Shown: in pieces, positions 24,265 through 35,645 of the stretch
Layout of the letters: every line of letters begins with the position of its first letter
Position numbering within the stretch: the first letter of the stretch is position 1
Assembly: GCA_037903475.1 (NCBI GenBank)
Contig: JBAJFG010000409.1
Coordinates: 620,001-684,000 of the forward strand
Source: Ancylostoma caninum
Lineage: Eukaryota > Nematoda > Chromadorea > Rhabditida > Ancylostomatidae
Reading direction: 5' to 3'
DNA: 64,000 bases
Notes under the pieces: generated by a model
Databases searched by the model: none
Seen by the model: the letters and a program-made list of their open reading frames with translations, nothing else
What the model was told of the DNA's origin: nothing
Program-made: the position numbers and the translations under genes

Positions 24265-25258
24265 ATTGGTGGGATACTTGAGGAGGTGATCCACGGTGTT
24301 GGCGGGATACATGGGATGGGTGCGTAATTTATTGTCTAGGCTTTTGCCTGAGTTTCTGGAACGGGAGGTAATCCACAAGGTAGGCGGGATACATGAGGTG
24401 GGTGCGTAAGTTATTTTCTAGATTTTTGCCTGAGTTTCTAGTAAGGGAGGTGGTCCACAGGGGCAGCGAGATACATTGGGTGAGTGCGCAAGTTACCGTC
24501 TAGGTGTTTGCCTAAGCTTCTAGAAAAGGAGGTAATCCACAGGGTTGACGGGATACATGAGGTGGGTGCGCAAATTATTGTCTGGGCTTTTGCCTAAGCT
24601 TCTAGAAAAGGAGGTAATCCACAGGGTTGACGGGATACATGAGGTGGGTGCGCAAATTACTGTCTAGGTTTTTGCCTGAGCTTCTGGAAAGGGGGGTAAT
24701 CACAGGGTTGGCGGGATACATGAGGTCTGTGCGCGAGGTATTTTATAGACTTTTGCCTGAGCTTCTAGTAAGGGAGGTGGTCCACGGGGTTGGCGAGATA
24801 CATGGGGTGGGTGCGCAAATTAATTGTCTGGGCTTTTGCCTGATCTGAACGGGAGGTAGTCCATGGGGTTGGCGGTTGGCGGGATACATGAGGTGGGTGC
24901 GCAAGGTATTTTATAGACTTTTGCCTAAGCTTCTGGGGAGGGAGGTAATCCAAGGTGTTGGCGGTATACGTGGGATGAGTGCGCGAATTATTGTCTGGGC
25001 TTTTGCCTATGCTTCTAGAAAGGGAGTTAATCCACAGGGTTGGCGGGATACATGAGGTGGGTGCGCAAATTATTGTCTAGGTTTTTGCCTGAGCTTCTGG
25101 AAAGGGGCAATCCACGAGGTTGGCGAGATACATTGGGTGGGTGCGCAATTGATTGTCCAGGCTTTTATATCAGTTTCTGGGAAGGGAGGTAATCCAGGGG
25201 TTGGCGAGATACATTGAGTGGGTGCGCAAATTATTGTCTAGGCTTTTGCGCGAGATAG
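24265..25258. repeat. minisatellite array 1, about 82-bp unit, 12 copies
   Basis: The unit begins GGAGGTAATCCACAGGGTTG and continues GGCGGGATACATGAGG, TGGGTGCGCAAATTATTGTC and TAGGCTTTTGCCTGAGCTTC. Copies start near 24271, 24363, 24446, 24528, 24610, 24692, 24773, 24853, 24941, 25024, 25106 and 25184. Spacing is mostly 80-83 bp with a few longer units; one copy has an internal duplication of GTTGGCG near 24870. Open frames across it are by-products of repetition. Confidence 0.9.
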
Positions 25259-25499
25259 CGGCCCCGTGAGTTCCTTGGCTCAAAGTTTCACCGCATTCTA
25301 TCAGTGTTGGTATTAGAGTTCGAGTAGACTGTCTGCAAACAAACCTAATTAAGCACTTCATTCAGTCTCAACACCTGTCTGAATAAAACTAGATTTTGAG
25401 AAACTCAAACTAAACAGTGGCAAACAGCTTGCCGAGGAATCACAAAATGCCAAAATTGACTGATTGAAATTTTTCACGACCACGACCTTCTTTTTTTGA
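25259..25499. other. spacer between minisatellite arrays
   Basis: Non-repetitive sequence between two arrays; no gene supported. Confidence 0.4.
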
Positions 25500-28300
25500 C
25501 GACCAACGAACACGTCTCCCTTTTGCCTGAAACCAACACCGCTTTGCCACTGAGCCAGCCAGCCGAACTCGAGGGAAAATCCCGACCAACAGACCTCGCC
25601 ACTTCACTACTGGCCCAGTCGAACCCAACAGAAAATACCGACCAGTGGACATGTGTACACGTGTGCCGCTTTACCTGAGACCGGCGCGACAAGTGTGCCC
25701 CTTTATCTGACACCGGCGCAACTTTGCTGCTGACAGCGTCGCAGTCAAGGGAAAATCCTGACCAACGGACCCGTGTGCAGCTTAGAGGGGACCAGCGCTA
25801 CTTTACCACTGGCCCAGTCAAAACCAAAGAAAAATTCTGACCAACGGACCCGTGTGCCCCTCAACCTGAGACCAACGCCTGTTTACCACTGGCCCAGTTG
25901 AACCCAAGGGAAAATCCTGACAAACGGACCCTTTTGCCCCTTTACCTGAGACCGGCGCGACACGTGTGCCCCTTTACCAGAGACCAGCACCTGTTTAACA
26001 CTGGCGGGAAAATTCTGACCAATGGACCCGTGTGCCCCTTTACCTGAGACTGACGCGACAAGTGTGCCCCTTATCTGAGCCCGACTCAATTTTGCTGCTG
26101 AGGGCATCGCAGTCAAGGGAAAATCCTGACCAACGGACCCGTGCGCCCCTTTACCTGAAACCAGCACATGTTTGCCACTGGCCCAGTTGAACCCAAGGGA
26201 AAGTCCTGACCAACGGACCCGTGTGCATCTTTACCTGAGAGCGGCGCCTGTTTACCACTGGCCCAGTCGAACCCAAGGGAAAGTCCTGACCAATAGGCCC
26301 GTGTGGTCCTTTTCCTGAGACCGACGCCTGTTTATCATTGGCCCAGTCGAACCCAAGGGAAAATGCTGACCAACAACCCATGTTCCCCTTTACCAGAGAC
26401 CAGCACCTGTTTAACACTGGCGGAAAAATTCTGACCAACGGACCCGTGTGCCCCTTTACCTGAGACTGACGCGACAAGTGTGCCCCTTATCTGAGCCCGA
26501 CTCAATTTTGCTGCTGAGGGCATCGCAGTCAAGGGAAAATCCTGACCAACGGACCCGTGCGCAGCTTAGAGGGGACCAGCGCTACTTTACCACTGGCCCA
26601 GTCGATCCCAAAAAAAAAAATTCGAGCAACAGACTCGTGCGCCCGTTAACCTGAGACCAACGCCTGTTCACCACTGGCCCAGTTGAACCCAAGGGAAAGT
26701 TCTGACCAGTGGACACGTGTGCGCCTTCACCTAAGACCAGCACCTATTTACCAGTGGCCCAGTCAAACTCAAGGGAAAGTCCTGACCAACGGACATTTGT
26801 GCCGCTTACCTGAGACCGACGCCTGTTTATCATTGGCCCAGTCGAACCCAAGGGAAAATGCTGACCAACAACCCATGTTCCCTTTACCAGAGACCAGCAA
26901 CTGTTTACCACTGGCGGAAAAATTCTGACCAACGGACCCGTGTGCCCCTTTACCTGAGACCAGCACATGTTTGCCACTGGCCCAGTTGAACCCAAGGGAA
27001 AGTCCTGACCAACGGACCAGTGTGCCCCTTTACCTGAGAGCGGCGCCTGTTTACCACTGGCCCAGTCGAACCCAAGGGAAAGTCCTGACCAACAACCCAT
27101 GTTCCCCTTTACCAGAGACCAGCAACTGTTTACCACTGGCGGAAAAATTCTGACCAACGGACCCGTGTGCCCCTTTACCTGAGACCGGCGCCTTTTTACC
27201 ATTAGCCCAGTCGAACCCAAGGGAAAATGCTGACCAACAACCCATGTTCCCCTTTACCAGAGACCAGCAACTGTTTACCAATGGCGGAAAAATTCTGACC
27301 AACGGACCCGTGTGCCCCTTTACCTGAGACTGGCGCGACAAGTGTGCCCCTTTATCTGAGCCCGGCGCAATTTTGCTGCTGACAATCGCAGTCAAGGTTA
27401 AAGTCCTGACCAACGGACCCGTGCGCAGCTTAGAGAGGACCAGCGCTACTTTACCACTGGCCCAGTCGATCCAAAAAAGAATTCTGAGCAACGGACTCGT
27501 GTGCCCCTTAACCTGACACCAACGCATGTTTACCACTGGCCCAGTCAAACTCAAGGGAAAATGCTGACCAACGACCCATGTGCCCCTTTACCTGAGACCG
27601 GCGCCTTTTTACCATTAGCCCAGTCGAACCCAAGGCAAAGTACTGACGAACGACCCGTGTGCCCCTTTACCACAGATCAGCACCTGTTTATGCTGGCGGG
27701 AAAGTTCTGACCAACGGACCCGTGTGTCCCTTTACTTCAGACCAGCACCTGTTTACCACTGGCCCAGTGGAACCCAAGGGAAAGTCCTGACCAACGGACC
27801 TTTGTGCCTCTTTACATGGACCAGCGCCTTTTTACCATTAGCCCAGTCGAACCCAAGGGAAAGAGCTGAGCAACGACCCGTGTGCCCCTTCACCAGAGAC
27901 CAGCATCTGTTTACCACTGGCAGGAAAATTATGACCATGGACCTTTGTGCCCCTTTACCTGAGACCGGCGCCTTTTTACCATAAGCCCAGTCGAACCCAA
28001 GGCAAAGTGCTGACCAACGACCCGTGTGCCTCTTTACCACAGACCAGAACCTCTTTACCAATGGCGGGAAAGTTCTGACCAACGGACCCGTGTGCCCCTT
28101 TATGAGACCAGCACATGTTTACCACTGGCACAGTCGAACCCAAGGGAAAGCCCTGACGAATGCACCCATGTGCACCTTAGATGGGACCAGCGCTACTTTA
28201 CCACTGGCCCAGCTAGCTGAACCCACAGGAAAATCCCGACCAATGGGCCCGTGTGTCTCTCTACCTGAGACCGGCGCATGTTTACCACCACTTCGTTTCA
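25500..28300. repeat. minisatellite array 2, about 80-bp unit, with higher-order structure
   Basis: The basic unit reads TGACCAACGGACCCGTGTGC, CCCTTTACCTGAGACC, GGCGCCTGTTTACCACTGG, CCCAGTCGAACCCAAGGGAA. Units repeat about every 80 bp over 2.8 kb, roughly 30-35 in all. Variants are a shorter unit ending ACTGGCGGGAAAATTC, a unit with TTTTGCTGCTGA and ATCGCAGTCAAGG, and one with GCGCAGCTTAGAGGGGACC. These occur in the same order in segments near 25970-26160, 26390-26570 and 27250-27450, so blocks of several units were duplicated together. Long open frames on both strands are not genes. Confidence 0.9.
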
Positions 28301-28805
28301 AAACCATGACAGGAAACGCTACCACTTCGTTTCAAAACCATGACAGGAAACAAAACCATGTGCTAGGATTTTGGTGAAACGTTAATCGACATTATTAGGA
28401 TTATTGGGCTCCAAATAGGATTTGCAGGAAGCCTCCTCCCCCCTGAGAATGGCTTGCTGAATTTAAAAAATCATATCTGTTTGATTCTTTAAATCCAGTT
28501 GTTTAGTTTCATCATTATTTTTTGAATATTTATTACTGGACGGTGTACCCGGCTTTGCTCGGGTCCTCTGTTTCTCCCGGCTATTTGAATCTGATGCCAA
28601 CATTTGTTGAGCCAAAAGAAACCTATCGAGATATTCATCACTTAGTGATCAGCCTAAATGACACTTCTTCATTCCGTCCCCTTCCCTCAAAAGTAAGGTA
28701 AAGTTGTTTGACTGGTCAATTCTTCTAAAATGCTTCCCATATTTACGCTGAGAGTTTCGAAAAATCCCAGAAGACACGGTTTCATTGACCTGTGAGCATT
28801 AATAC
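28301..28805. other. unassigned
   Basis: A short direct duplication (CTACCACTTCGTTTCAAAACC-like, written here as CACTTCGTTTCAAAACCATG) lies at about 28287-28350. No gene supported. Confidence 0.4.
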
Positions 28806-29340
28806 CAAAAAATCAATAAAATCGATAAATCGATAGCGCCGTACGAAACTGTTGTCATATTCGTGTTCAGCGTATTAACATACCCCAGTAGCCATGTCTT
28901 CACCGCGCCCGGGGCAAAATTAGCCAAAAATCAATAAAATCGATAGCGCCGTACGAAACGGTTATCATATTCGTGTTCAGCGTATTGACATACCCCAGTA
29001 GACATGTCTTCGCCGCGAGACATGTCTTCGCCGCGCCCGGGGCAAAATTAGCGAAAAATCAATAAAATCGATAAATCGATAGTGCCGTACGAAACGGTTA
29101 TCATATTCGTGTTCAGCGTATTGACATACCCCAGTAGACTTGTCTTCGCCGCGCCCGGGGCAAAATTAGCGAAAAATCAATAAAATCGATAAATCGATAG
29201 TGCCGTACGAAACGGTCGTCATATTCGTGTTCAGCGTATTGACATGCCCTAGTAGACATGTCTTCGCCGCGCCCGGGGCAAAATTAGCGAAAAATCAATA
29301 AAATCGATATAATCGATAAACGAATCGATAATCCCAGGTG
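28806..29340. repeat. minisatellite array 3, 118-bp unit, about 4.5 copies
   Basis: The unit starts AAAATCAATAAAATCGATA and continues GTGCCGTACGAAACGGTTAT, CATATTCGTGTTCAGCGTAT, TGACATACCCCAGTAGACAT and GTCTTCGCCGCGCCCGGGGC. The AATAAAATCGAT anchor recurs at about 28815, 28933, 29061, 29179 and 29297, spaced 118, 128, 118 and 118 bp. The 128-bp unit has a short internal duplication of GACATGTCTTCGCCGCG. The core is shared with the compound inverted repeat at 7682-8235. Confidence 0.9.
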
Positions 29341-30739
29341 CGAAGTAGCCTAAAACCTACGCCGGCCCTTAGGGAAGTTCCACCCTATAACAAGGAAGAT
29401 GAAGATCTAGGACGAAAAAAGCGCACAATGTGGAAATTTAGGCCAGAGGCCTCTTTTTTAAAAGACTCGTCACAACACTGCGTATCGACAATGCGCTAAG
29501 AGTTGACGCGCAGTAACAGACGCGACGCGTTAACAGCAAGAAGTGAAGCCAAATGAAAGAAAAATTTTCTATATCAATTTAATTCTACGGTTTTTTTTTC
29601 TAGTTGCTTAATGTTTTATTTAGTGCCCCACTCGAGCCTTCCAATTTCCTCTCACATTACCTACCGACCTTTCATTCATACCTATACATAGCTTTAATTC
29701 TCTGATTTATTGTGCCGATAATAGGAAAAAAGAACTCGAGTGGCAATTGTCTGTTCAGATAGATGGAGAAAACTTTGTACGCCTCCTCACCTAATCCTTG
29801 ATCATTTCAGTATGCATTATTAATACAGTTTTTGCTCGAAGCTCAGGCTATACTAGCAAGAATAAGAATAAATTGAGAACTGTCAGAATATGTAGGAACG
29901 TTAGTTATGTTTAGAAAAAACAACCAGGTTCATTGCTGTTTTGATAATAACATTTGAAAAGATTCAGTCTTCAGTTTATTTTATTTTTTTTCTTGCTTTG
30001 ACGTCAAGTCGCATGAGCTTTTTCAGTGCTTTCGAAATTGCTAGTTTCTTTTTGTATCTTTATAATTTGATTACCGAAATATGGTTCTCTTCACAGATAT
30101 TGCATTTTGTTATGAACACAGGTAAAATATGCGGAAATAGCGTAATATTTCTGATCGCTTAATTTGTTTGCCTGTGTTTCACTGGTATCTTCCAAGAATT
30201 TCTGAGTTTACGTACGTATTTATTTGATCAAATGTTTCCGGCTCAGCTTAGCTCACTTCCGTGCCTAATTCCTTGAAAATGCGCTACGTAGGTATTATTT
30301 GCGATCTTTCCTTTCTTTCGGAACTAAATAATTCTAGAGATCCTCGAGGATCTTTGATGCTGCGAGGAGTTGGAGTATCCTCACCTGAGTCTTTTCTTCA
30401 CTTTCCTTTCTTTCTCCATTGTTTTACGTAGTTACCCTCATAGGTTATGTCTTTATTTGACAGTCTGATGGATGAAGAACACCTCTTGCTTTGAGAAACT
30501 GAAGCTAAGAAAATAGATTTCTGAGCGGACCAAATTATCATGCAACATCATTTCCCCCCCCCTTGCCCCACCCCTCCACTCCCCCTCCCCCTATACGACA
30601 CACGTTTTGATTTTCTAAACTTATCCATATTCGTCCACACCTCCTCTTGATCTCAGCTCTCGCAAAGCTGCCTTACCTGATTCCAGGAATATCTGAGGGA
30701 TAATAGGTGGACTCAACCTCCCTGCTTACCCCACAAATC
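29341..30739. other. unassigned
   Basis: It contains the second copy of the 39-bp repeat (29539-29577) and of the 29-bp inverted repeat (29791-29819). C-rich runs lie near 30551-30595. No gene supported. Confidence 0.4.
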
Positions 30740-30955
30740 TTATCTGCAAGGAAAGCTGCGTATTTCGGGGCCGAGCTGCAGGAACATGGCATTTCCGAGA
30801 AAGGTTTCTTTCAAATCTGTGCTGGGTGTCTGTGAAATTTTGAGATGAGATTTATCTCTCTTCTTGAGGTCGAGGACGCTGATCCCAAAGTCATGCGAAG
30901 TAATAGAAGGTAAATTTGTAGCGAAATGATAGCGTTGGCCACTACGTAATGGCAT
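30740..30955 (-). CDS. coding-like minus frame
   Basis: The 71-codon frame opens with ATG near 30955 and reads like ordinary protein, for example SITSHDFGISVLDLKKRDK and DLKETFLGNAMFLQLGPEI. Its end overlaps a TTTCCTTGCAG acceptor-like motif and a GGG|GTAAGC donor-like motif, so true exon limits may differ. No homologue was recognised. Confidence 0.25.
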   Translation of the reverse strand: MPLRSGQRYHFATNLPSITSHDFGISVLDLKKRDKSHLKISQTPSTDLKETFLGNAMFLQLGPEIRSFPCR

Positions 30956-31037
30956 TAGTTTGTAGGGAAAGTTCTTGCGGTTTTCAAAAATGTGCTTTTT
31001 AACCCCACGCTGCCTTACAACAACCTATCTTTTGTAA

Positions 31038-31062
31038 ATATATATATATATATATATATATA
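31038..31062. repeat. (TA)n microsatellite
   Basis: An uninterrupted AT/TA dinucleotide run of about 25 bp. It sits 70 bp upstream of the decayed mariner transposase start, where the missing left terminal repeat would be expected. Confidence 0.9.
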
Positions 31063-31132
31063 AGGAGGTCAGGAATGTGCGACTTTATTAGTGTCATTAC
31101 CTGCGAACTCCTGCATATTCCTCTCCAAGAAT

Positions 31133-32188
31133 ATGGAACTTCCAAAACAGTACATTTGCGGCCTTTTAGTATACAGCTTCAAGTCTGGTGAATCAGCGAC
31201 TGCATCCAGTTGCTGTATTAGCGCAGTTTTTGGGGGACGGTACAGTGGCCGAACGCAGTGCACAAGATTGGTCCAGACGCCTTCGTGTTAGAGACTTCAA
31301 CCTCAATGTTACCCCACGATCGCGACGCGCATCCAGAGTCGACAATGGACGATTACAGCAGCTGGTAGATTCAGATCCACGGCAAACTATGTGTGAAAGG
31401 ACACAAGTCTTGGATGTTCACTTTACCAGCATCGCCGATCACCTGCGTCGGTTGGGCAAGGTAAAAAAAAATTATCACAGTGAGTAACCATGATCTGACT
31501 GGGTGCGATCTCCAGCACTGTGCAGAGGTGGCTACTGAACTCCTCTCGTACAGAAGCATTGGAAACTAGCTGAAGTCCATCTTCACAGGAGATGAGAAGT
31601 TATGTCTGTACGTCAACACCCAGCACCATCGACACTGTGTTGGCGAAGATGAGCAGGCTGAGCCGCAGCCGAAGACAGGTGATCATCCTCTGGAGGTTGT
31701 GGTCACTGCTTGTTGTAACGGCAAAGGCATCATCCACTATGCCGTACTGCAACACCACACTGCCCTCACGCTAGACCTGTGCTATCAGCAGCCTGATAGA
31801 TTGGTCGCAAAAATAGCAGAGAAGAGTCCGAATCACTGCAAGATCCGATTTCTACACAACGATATTCGTCCACACATTGAAAGAGTGACTTGCTAGAAGC
31901 TATCCGACTTTGGTTGGAAGGTGCAGACTTACCCAGCTTACATCCCTCACTTTGCTCCAAAAGATAAGCACCTTCTCCTGTCCCTCTCTAACACCATGCA
32001 AGGTAGAGCGTTCGATAACGAAGATGACTTGGATCGCTGGTTGGACAATTCTTCCGAGTCAATGCCAGAACAAATATGCCGAGGGCATCGAAAAGTTTTC
32101 TAAAAATGGGCGAAAGTGGCAGTACGTGATATTGGTCTGTACATTTCTTAATGTGCTTTCCTGTTTCAGAAAACTCAACAAAATGTGA
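31133..32188 (+). pseudogene. mariner transposase, frameshifted
   Basis: Mariner transposase cuts and pastes the element at TA sites using an N-terminal helix-turn-helix region and a DDD catalytic core. Here the N-terminus is MELPKQYICGLLVYSFKSGE in one frame; a frameshift near 31230 moves to a frame with RRASRVDNGRLQQLV and SIADHLRRLGKVKK. Later frames carry the first catalytic block (TGDEKLCLYVN), the middle block (RFLHNDIRPHIE, normally HDNARPH) and PAYIPHFAPKDKHLLLSL, then NEDDLDRWLDNSSES. Stops and at least three frame changes break it. Length (about 1.05 kb) matches a full mariner gene, so it decayed by point change rather than large deletion. Confidence 0.85.
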
Positions 32189-32225
32189 TGTTTCAAAAAC
32201 CGCGAGAACTTTCCCCACAACCTAA
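31133..32225 (+). mobile_element. mariner element, right terminal repeat only
   Basis: The transposase relic fills most of this span. The right end, read inwards on the minus strand, is TTAGGTTGTGGGGAAAG then TTCTCGCGGTTTTTGAAAC, typical of mariner termini, and ends at a TA (32226-32227). No matching left terminus was found between the (TA)n tract and the first ATG. Hookworm mariners of the bandit type are the closest family I can name from the protein pattern; this is family knowledge, not a search result. Confidence 0.75.
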
Positions 32226-34054
32226 TATTATCGTCACTAGTAATATCCAACCATTTCTTATTTTCTAGCTTGGGACCACAAACTTCGTTATTCTATGGCT
32301 TCATCGTGGAGTCACAAAGGTATGAAATGCACGTTTTCGCTACCCAATCGCATACAGGGAGAAGAGGGGAGGAGCGGGGGAGGGGGCAGTAAAGCTATGC
32401 ACGAAACTAGCGAGTCATCCTCCAAGGCTCCTCTAGCATTTACCGATCCCGGGGCTGGATGGCTTAGTTGGCAGAAGGCGTGTGAGCTACAGTGGGCTTC
32501 TTGCCACTGCACTAGTACATGTACCCGGCCTCAAAAAGAAAAGAAAAGAACTCGGAAAAACTCCTAATTTTGGAGCGTATGTCCTAGCAGTGGTAGTGAT
32601 CACTTCGTGTTTTCCTCGACGACCTCATTGTAGCACATTTTCGAATGTGTGCGATGTTTGATCGGCATTTTTTACACTTAATCCTTTCGCCTACTGATTA
32701 CAATGTTTGAAATTACTCTTATGGATAGTATCCTATTTCCGCTGCTTAATTACGCTATCATGTAACATGAGCACATTCGCAGACATTAGCACCAACAAAA
32801 ACAGTGTCATCTCATTAAGTGGTGTTTTCCTGTAGTGTACGAGATAATATCGTGACAGAAAGTGCTGCTTTGGTACATTTTTTTCCTTTAGTGAAATCCA
32901 TCTCGCTCACTTCACAGGTCCGGAAAATCCCAAAGAAGATTTTATATGTCGTTCGATTTGCGGAAAGCGTTTTCGCTGGCTTCTTAGATTTCAAGCACGA
33001 TCGCATGCGAACACTTGTTTCTGTTAGTCATTCTTTTGAAGAAACAAGTGTACAGATTTTATATTTTGGGCGAGCTCAGACCCGATTATCAGAAATAACC
33101 TCCTCAGACTCTCTGAGGCTCATTTCTCCTTATCTGTCACATGTGTGCTTACACATCTTCGAAAATCTCATAACTCTTCCTTCATCTTTGATTTGTACTA
33201 AGCCCGCAGCCAACCAAACCTTTCACCCCTTCCCCCTCCAAGCTTGATTACGTCGTCAAACGTGTGATGAGGGTTTATCAAGGGATGGTTCGTTTACCTC
33301 GGGTAGTATCCGTAGAGAGCTTGAGATGACGAAGTTAAATAAGCTAGTGAACTTCACGAAATTGGTTTTAAAAAAATAGGCTTGTGGTGTGTAGGGTGCG
33401 AGGTCATATTCTAGTCCAATGAAATGGGGGGGGGGGGAGGGGGGTGGCTGGAAGGATCGATTTTTATCATTACTATGCCTGACCTTGATTGGTAAATTGC
33501 TTCAGGATTCGTCTGGAAGCGTTGACCTAGCAAATTGGGTACTCCCCCTCCCTCCCAACACCCAAGCGGCAAGTCATTGTAAGCTTCACATGCGTACTAA
33601 TGTTGATGTGCCTCTACGGTTCTGAATTGAACTCTATGCGTGTTTCACCTCGGAAGGGGAGCCGTTACCGCCATCCTACTTCATCCTTGACCCTTTAGTG
33701 GAACGTTCGTTTATTTAAGGTTCGCTGAGTCATCTAAAGTTACAGCGTTCTGACCCATAGCTAATATAATTTATCCAGCGTGAAGCTTACTAGTGTAATG
33801 GAGTAGTTTGGATATTCTGCTATCCAATAAAGATTTATATGCGGATATGTGTACCCTCTCGTATCACTGAGGGAATAAATCGCATTTGCGTTAAGGAATA
33901 AACAGGAGCATGGATTGCTTATTTTGGATGGCAGAATGAATAAAAGTCAATGGGAACTAGCAGATAACGCAGGCGGAGGGGTGCTAACCCAAGAAGGGAC
34001 GTCGAATTTTTGAAATTACTTTACAAAATAGATAAAAACACTATCTGCTTATTT
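32226..34054. other. unassigned
   Basis: A 142-codon plus frame (32819-33247) and a 90-codon one (32295-32567) are open but unrecognised. A G run lies near 33426-33438. No feature supported. Confidence 0.35.
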
Positions 34055-34060
34055 TTTATT
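34055..34060 (-). terminator. candidate poly(A) signal AATAAA
   Basis: AATAAA on the minus strand about 80 nt past the stop codon of the exon at 34141-34447; another lies about 13 nt closer (34068-34073). The spacing suits a 3' UTR. Confidence 0.45.
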
Positions 34061-34140
34061 GCTTATTTTTATTATAGTTTTCAAAATATTTGTTAATAAT
34101 TATTTGACATTAGGATTAATACATATTCTTAGTAATTTTA

Positions 34141-34447
34141 TCATTCCATCTTGGTCCACAAAGTGGCAGGGTTGACATTTTTTTCCACGCTTTCCTCCTG
34201 GCTGGCTATTCCTGCGTCCAGCACTGGTGGGAACTGATTTATTTCCGCTGTGTTTTTTTTTCTTTGCACAGCTAAATGTAATGTATATGGGCTCTGGATG
34301 TCCACAGAGATTCGCTCGGTCTTGACTCTTCCAACTGAATGATACTCCCCCTCACTGTTCTTCGAAAAACGATACTCAGCAAATAACACACGATAAATCC
34401 CGATCTGCATCTCGCCCCATTGATCATCATCATCTTCTTTTTCATAG
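34141..34447 (-). CDS. probable terminal exon of a host gene
   Basis: The frame starts after GGCAG|CTATG (acceptor at 34448) and stops at 34141. It opens with an acidic stretch, EKEDDDDQWGEM, then IGIYRVLFAEYRFSK, VKTERISVDIQSPYTLHLAV and a polar tail ending ATLWTKME. Codon use and composition look like protein, the frame has a stop just upstream of the proposed acceptor, and AATAAA signals follow the stop at a normal distance. The acceptor is weak compared with the TTTTCAG consensus. I do not recognise the family. Upstream exons would lie at higher coordinates and were not identified. Confidence 0.45.
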
Positions 34448-35524
34448 CTGCCAACTTATTGATGTTGTGCTACGTCTCAATGCTGACGCAGACAGATTTT
34501 GCTGCTTTCATCTGAAAACTACTACGTCTATACTCTATATAGTCGCTACTGAGTGCTTTGCCATTTTATATTCCTGGTATTAAGTTCACATTTCCCTATT
34601 TTTATCTTTAATGCACTGGAATAGGAGTCTGCTATGGACGTTGTTGAATTTTGGTCGGGATTCAGGCATATTATAGTACAATTCGTTATCAAACAAAACA
34701 AAAGGGTTATTTTCTGTACTCGGTCTTTAAGTACTTCCTACGTAATATTCGTCCTCCCATTGACGTTTAAGTCTTAGTAATGGCATTTAATTTGGTAATC
34801 AATGTAAAAGAAATATCGGGTAATCGGTTACTACGGATTAATTCGCTTCTTGTCACATTAGGAGCAGTGGACTTTCTTTAAATTTCGTTCTTTTTCATCT
34901 TTTTGCCATTAGCTACTATCATATTTATTTATTTATTTATTTGGTAATGTATCGCAATTGATTTGCTTGACACCAACAACAATTCATAGGACGAATATAT
35001 TATTGAGAAAAATATTGACTGTGTATGAAAAGAGTATAAGGTCTATTCTACCAATGGAAGCAAGTTCAGTTGTAAAAACAACCATGTTTAACTAATTCAA
35101 AATAAAGAATAAAGAATAAATAAATAAATAAACAAATAAATAAATAATTCATGCTATCAAAAATTATATAACTGCGTACGCCTAGAGTCACCAGATGTGC
35201 TACGAGCTATCAAACATGCAAATGGCCGAGCCATTCCGCTAGTTAATCCAGTTTTGCGTAGTTGATTCTAGGTTAGTAAGTGTCCGCACTTGACCACGCC
35301 TGGTCAGTCTTCAAAAGCAGAGCCCATGGAGATTTTTGCTCCCGGAACAAGTTGAGTCGCATGTGTGCAGTTGCTACTATAACAGTGACACGAACATAAT
35401 GAATGATCACCGGTCTGCGGAGACGATGATATCAAAAGCATGGTGTACGAGGAAAGGGCAATTTATCCTAGTCATCCATTTGCTAAGGATTTTCCATGAA
35501 GACCGATCAACGCGGCATGTGCAT
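34448..35524. other. unassigned, with two opposed tetranucleotide repeats
   Basis: A (TTTA)n run at about 34923-34942 and an (AAAT)-type run at about 35107-35147 lie 165 bp apart in opposite orientation. No gene supported. Confidence 0.45.
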
Positions 35525-35645
35525 CCTCAAGGAAAAGCACGTGCGGCCACCACGAGGCCGTAAACGCGTGCGTCTGAGCTGCGCCAGCGGTGCGACTGCG
35601 ACTGCTCCGCGCATCAAACGCACACATCTGTTATAAATTGCCCTG
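35525..35645. repeat. family A MITE, partial copy
   Basis: It contains ACGCGTGCGTCTGAGCTGCG and ends AAACGCACACATCTGTTATAAATTGCCCT-like (CACATCTGTTATAAATTGCC). This matches the ends of the copies at 4015 and 52355. The opposite end was not found. Confidence 0.5.

Noticed and set aside
24265..28300. Regularly spaced repeats resembling a CRISPR array
   Set aside because: Units are about 80 bp, contiguous and diverged with no unique spacers, and the DNA is eukaryotic.
25170..28377. Many long open frames on both strands inside the 82- and 80-bp arrays, up to 167 codons
   Set aside because: They are created by tandem repetition of stop-poor units; the peptides repeat the same words (GKGAHGS, DFPLGSTG) and occur on both strands, so they are not genes.
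32450..32530. A-box-like TGGCTTAGTTGG near a GC-rich segment
   Set aside because: No matching B box or cloverleaf.
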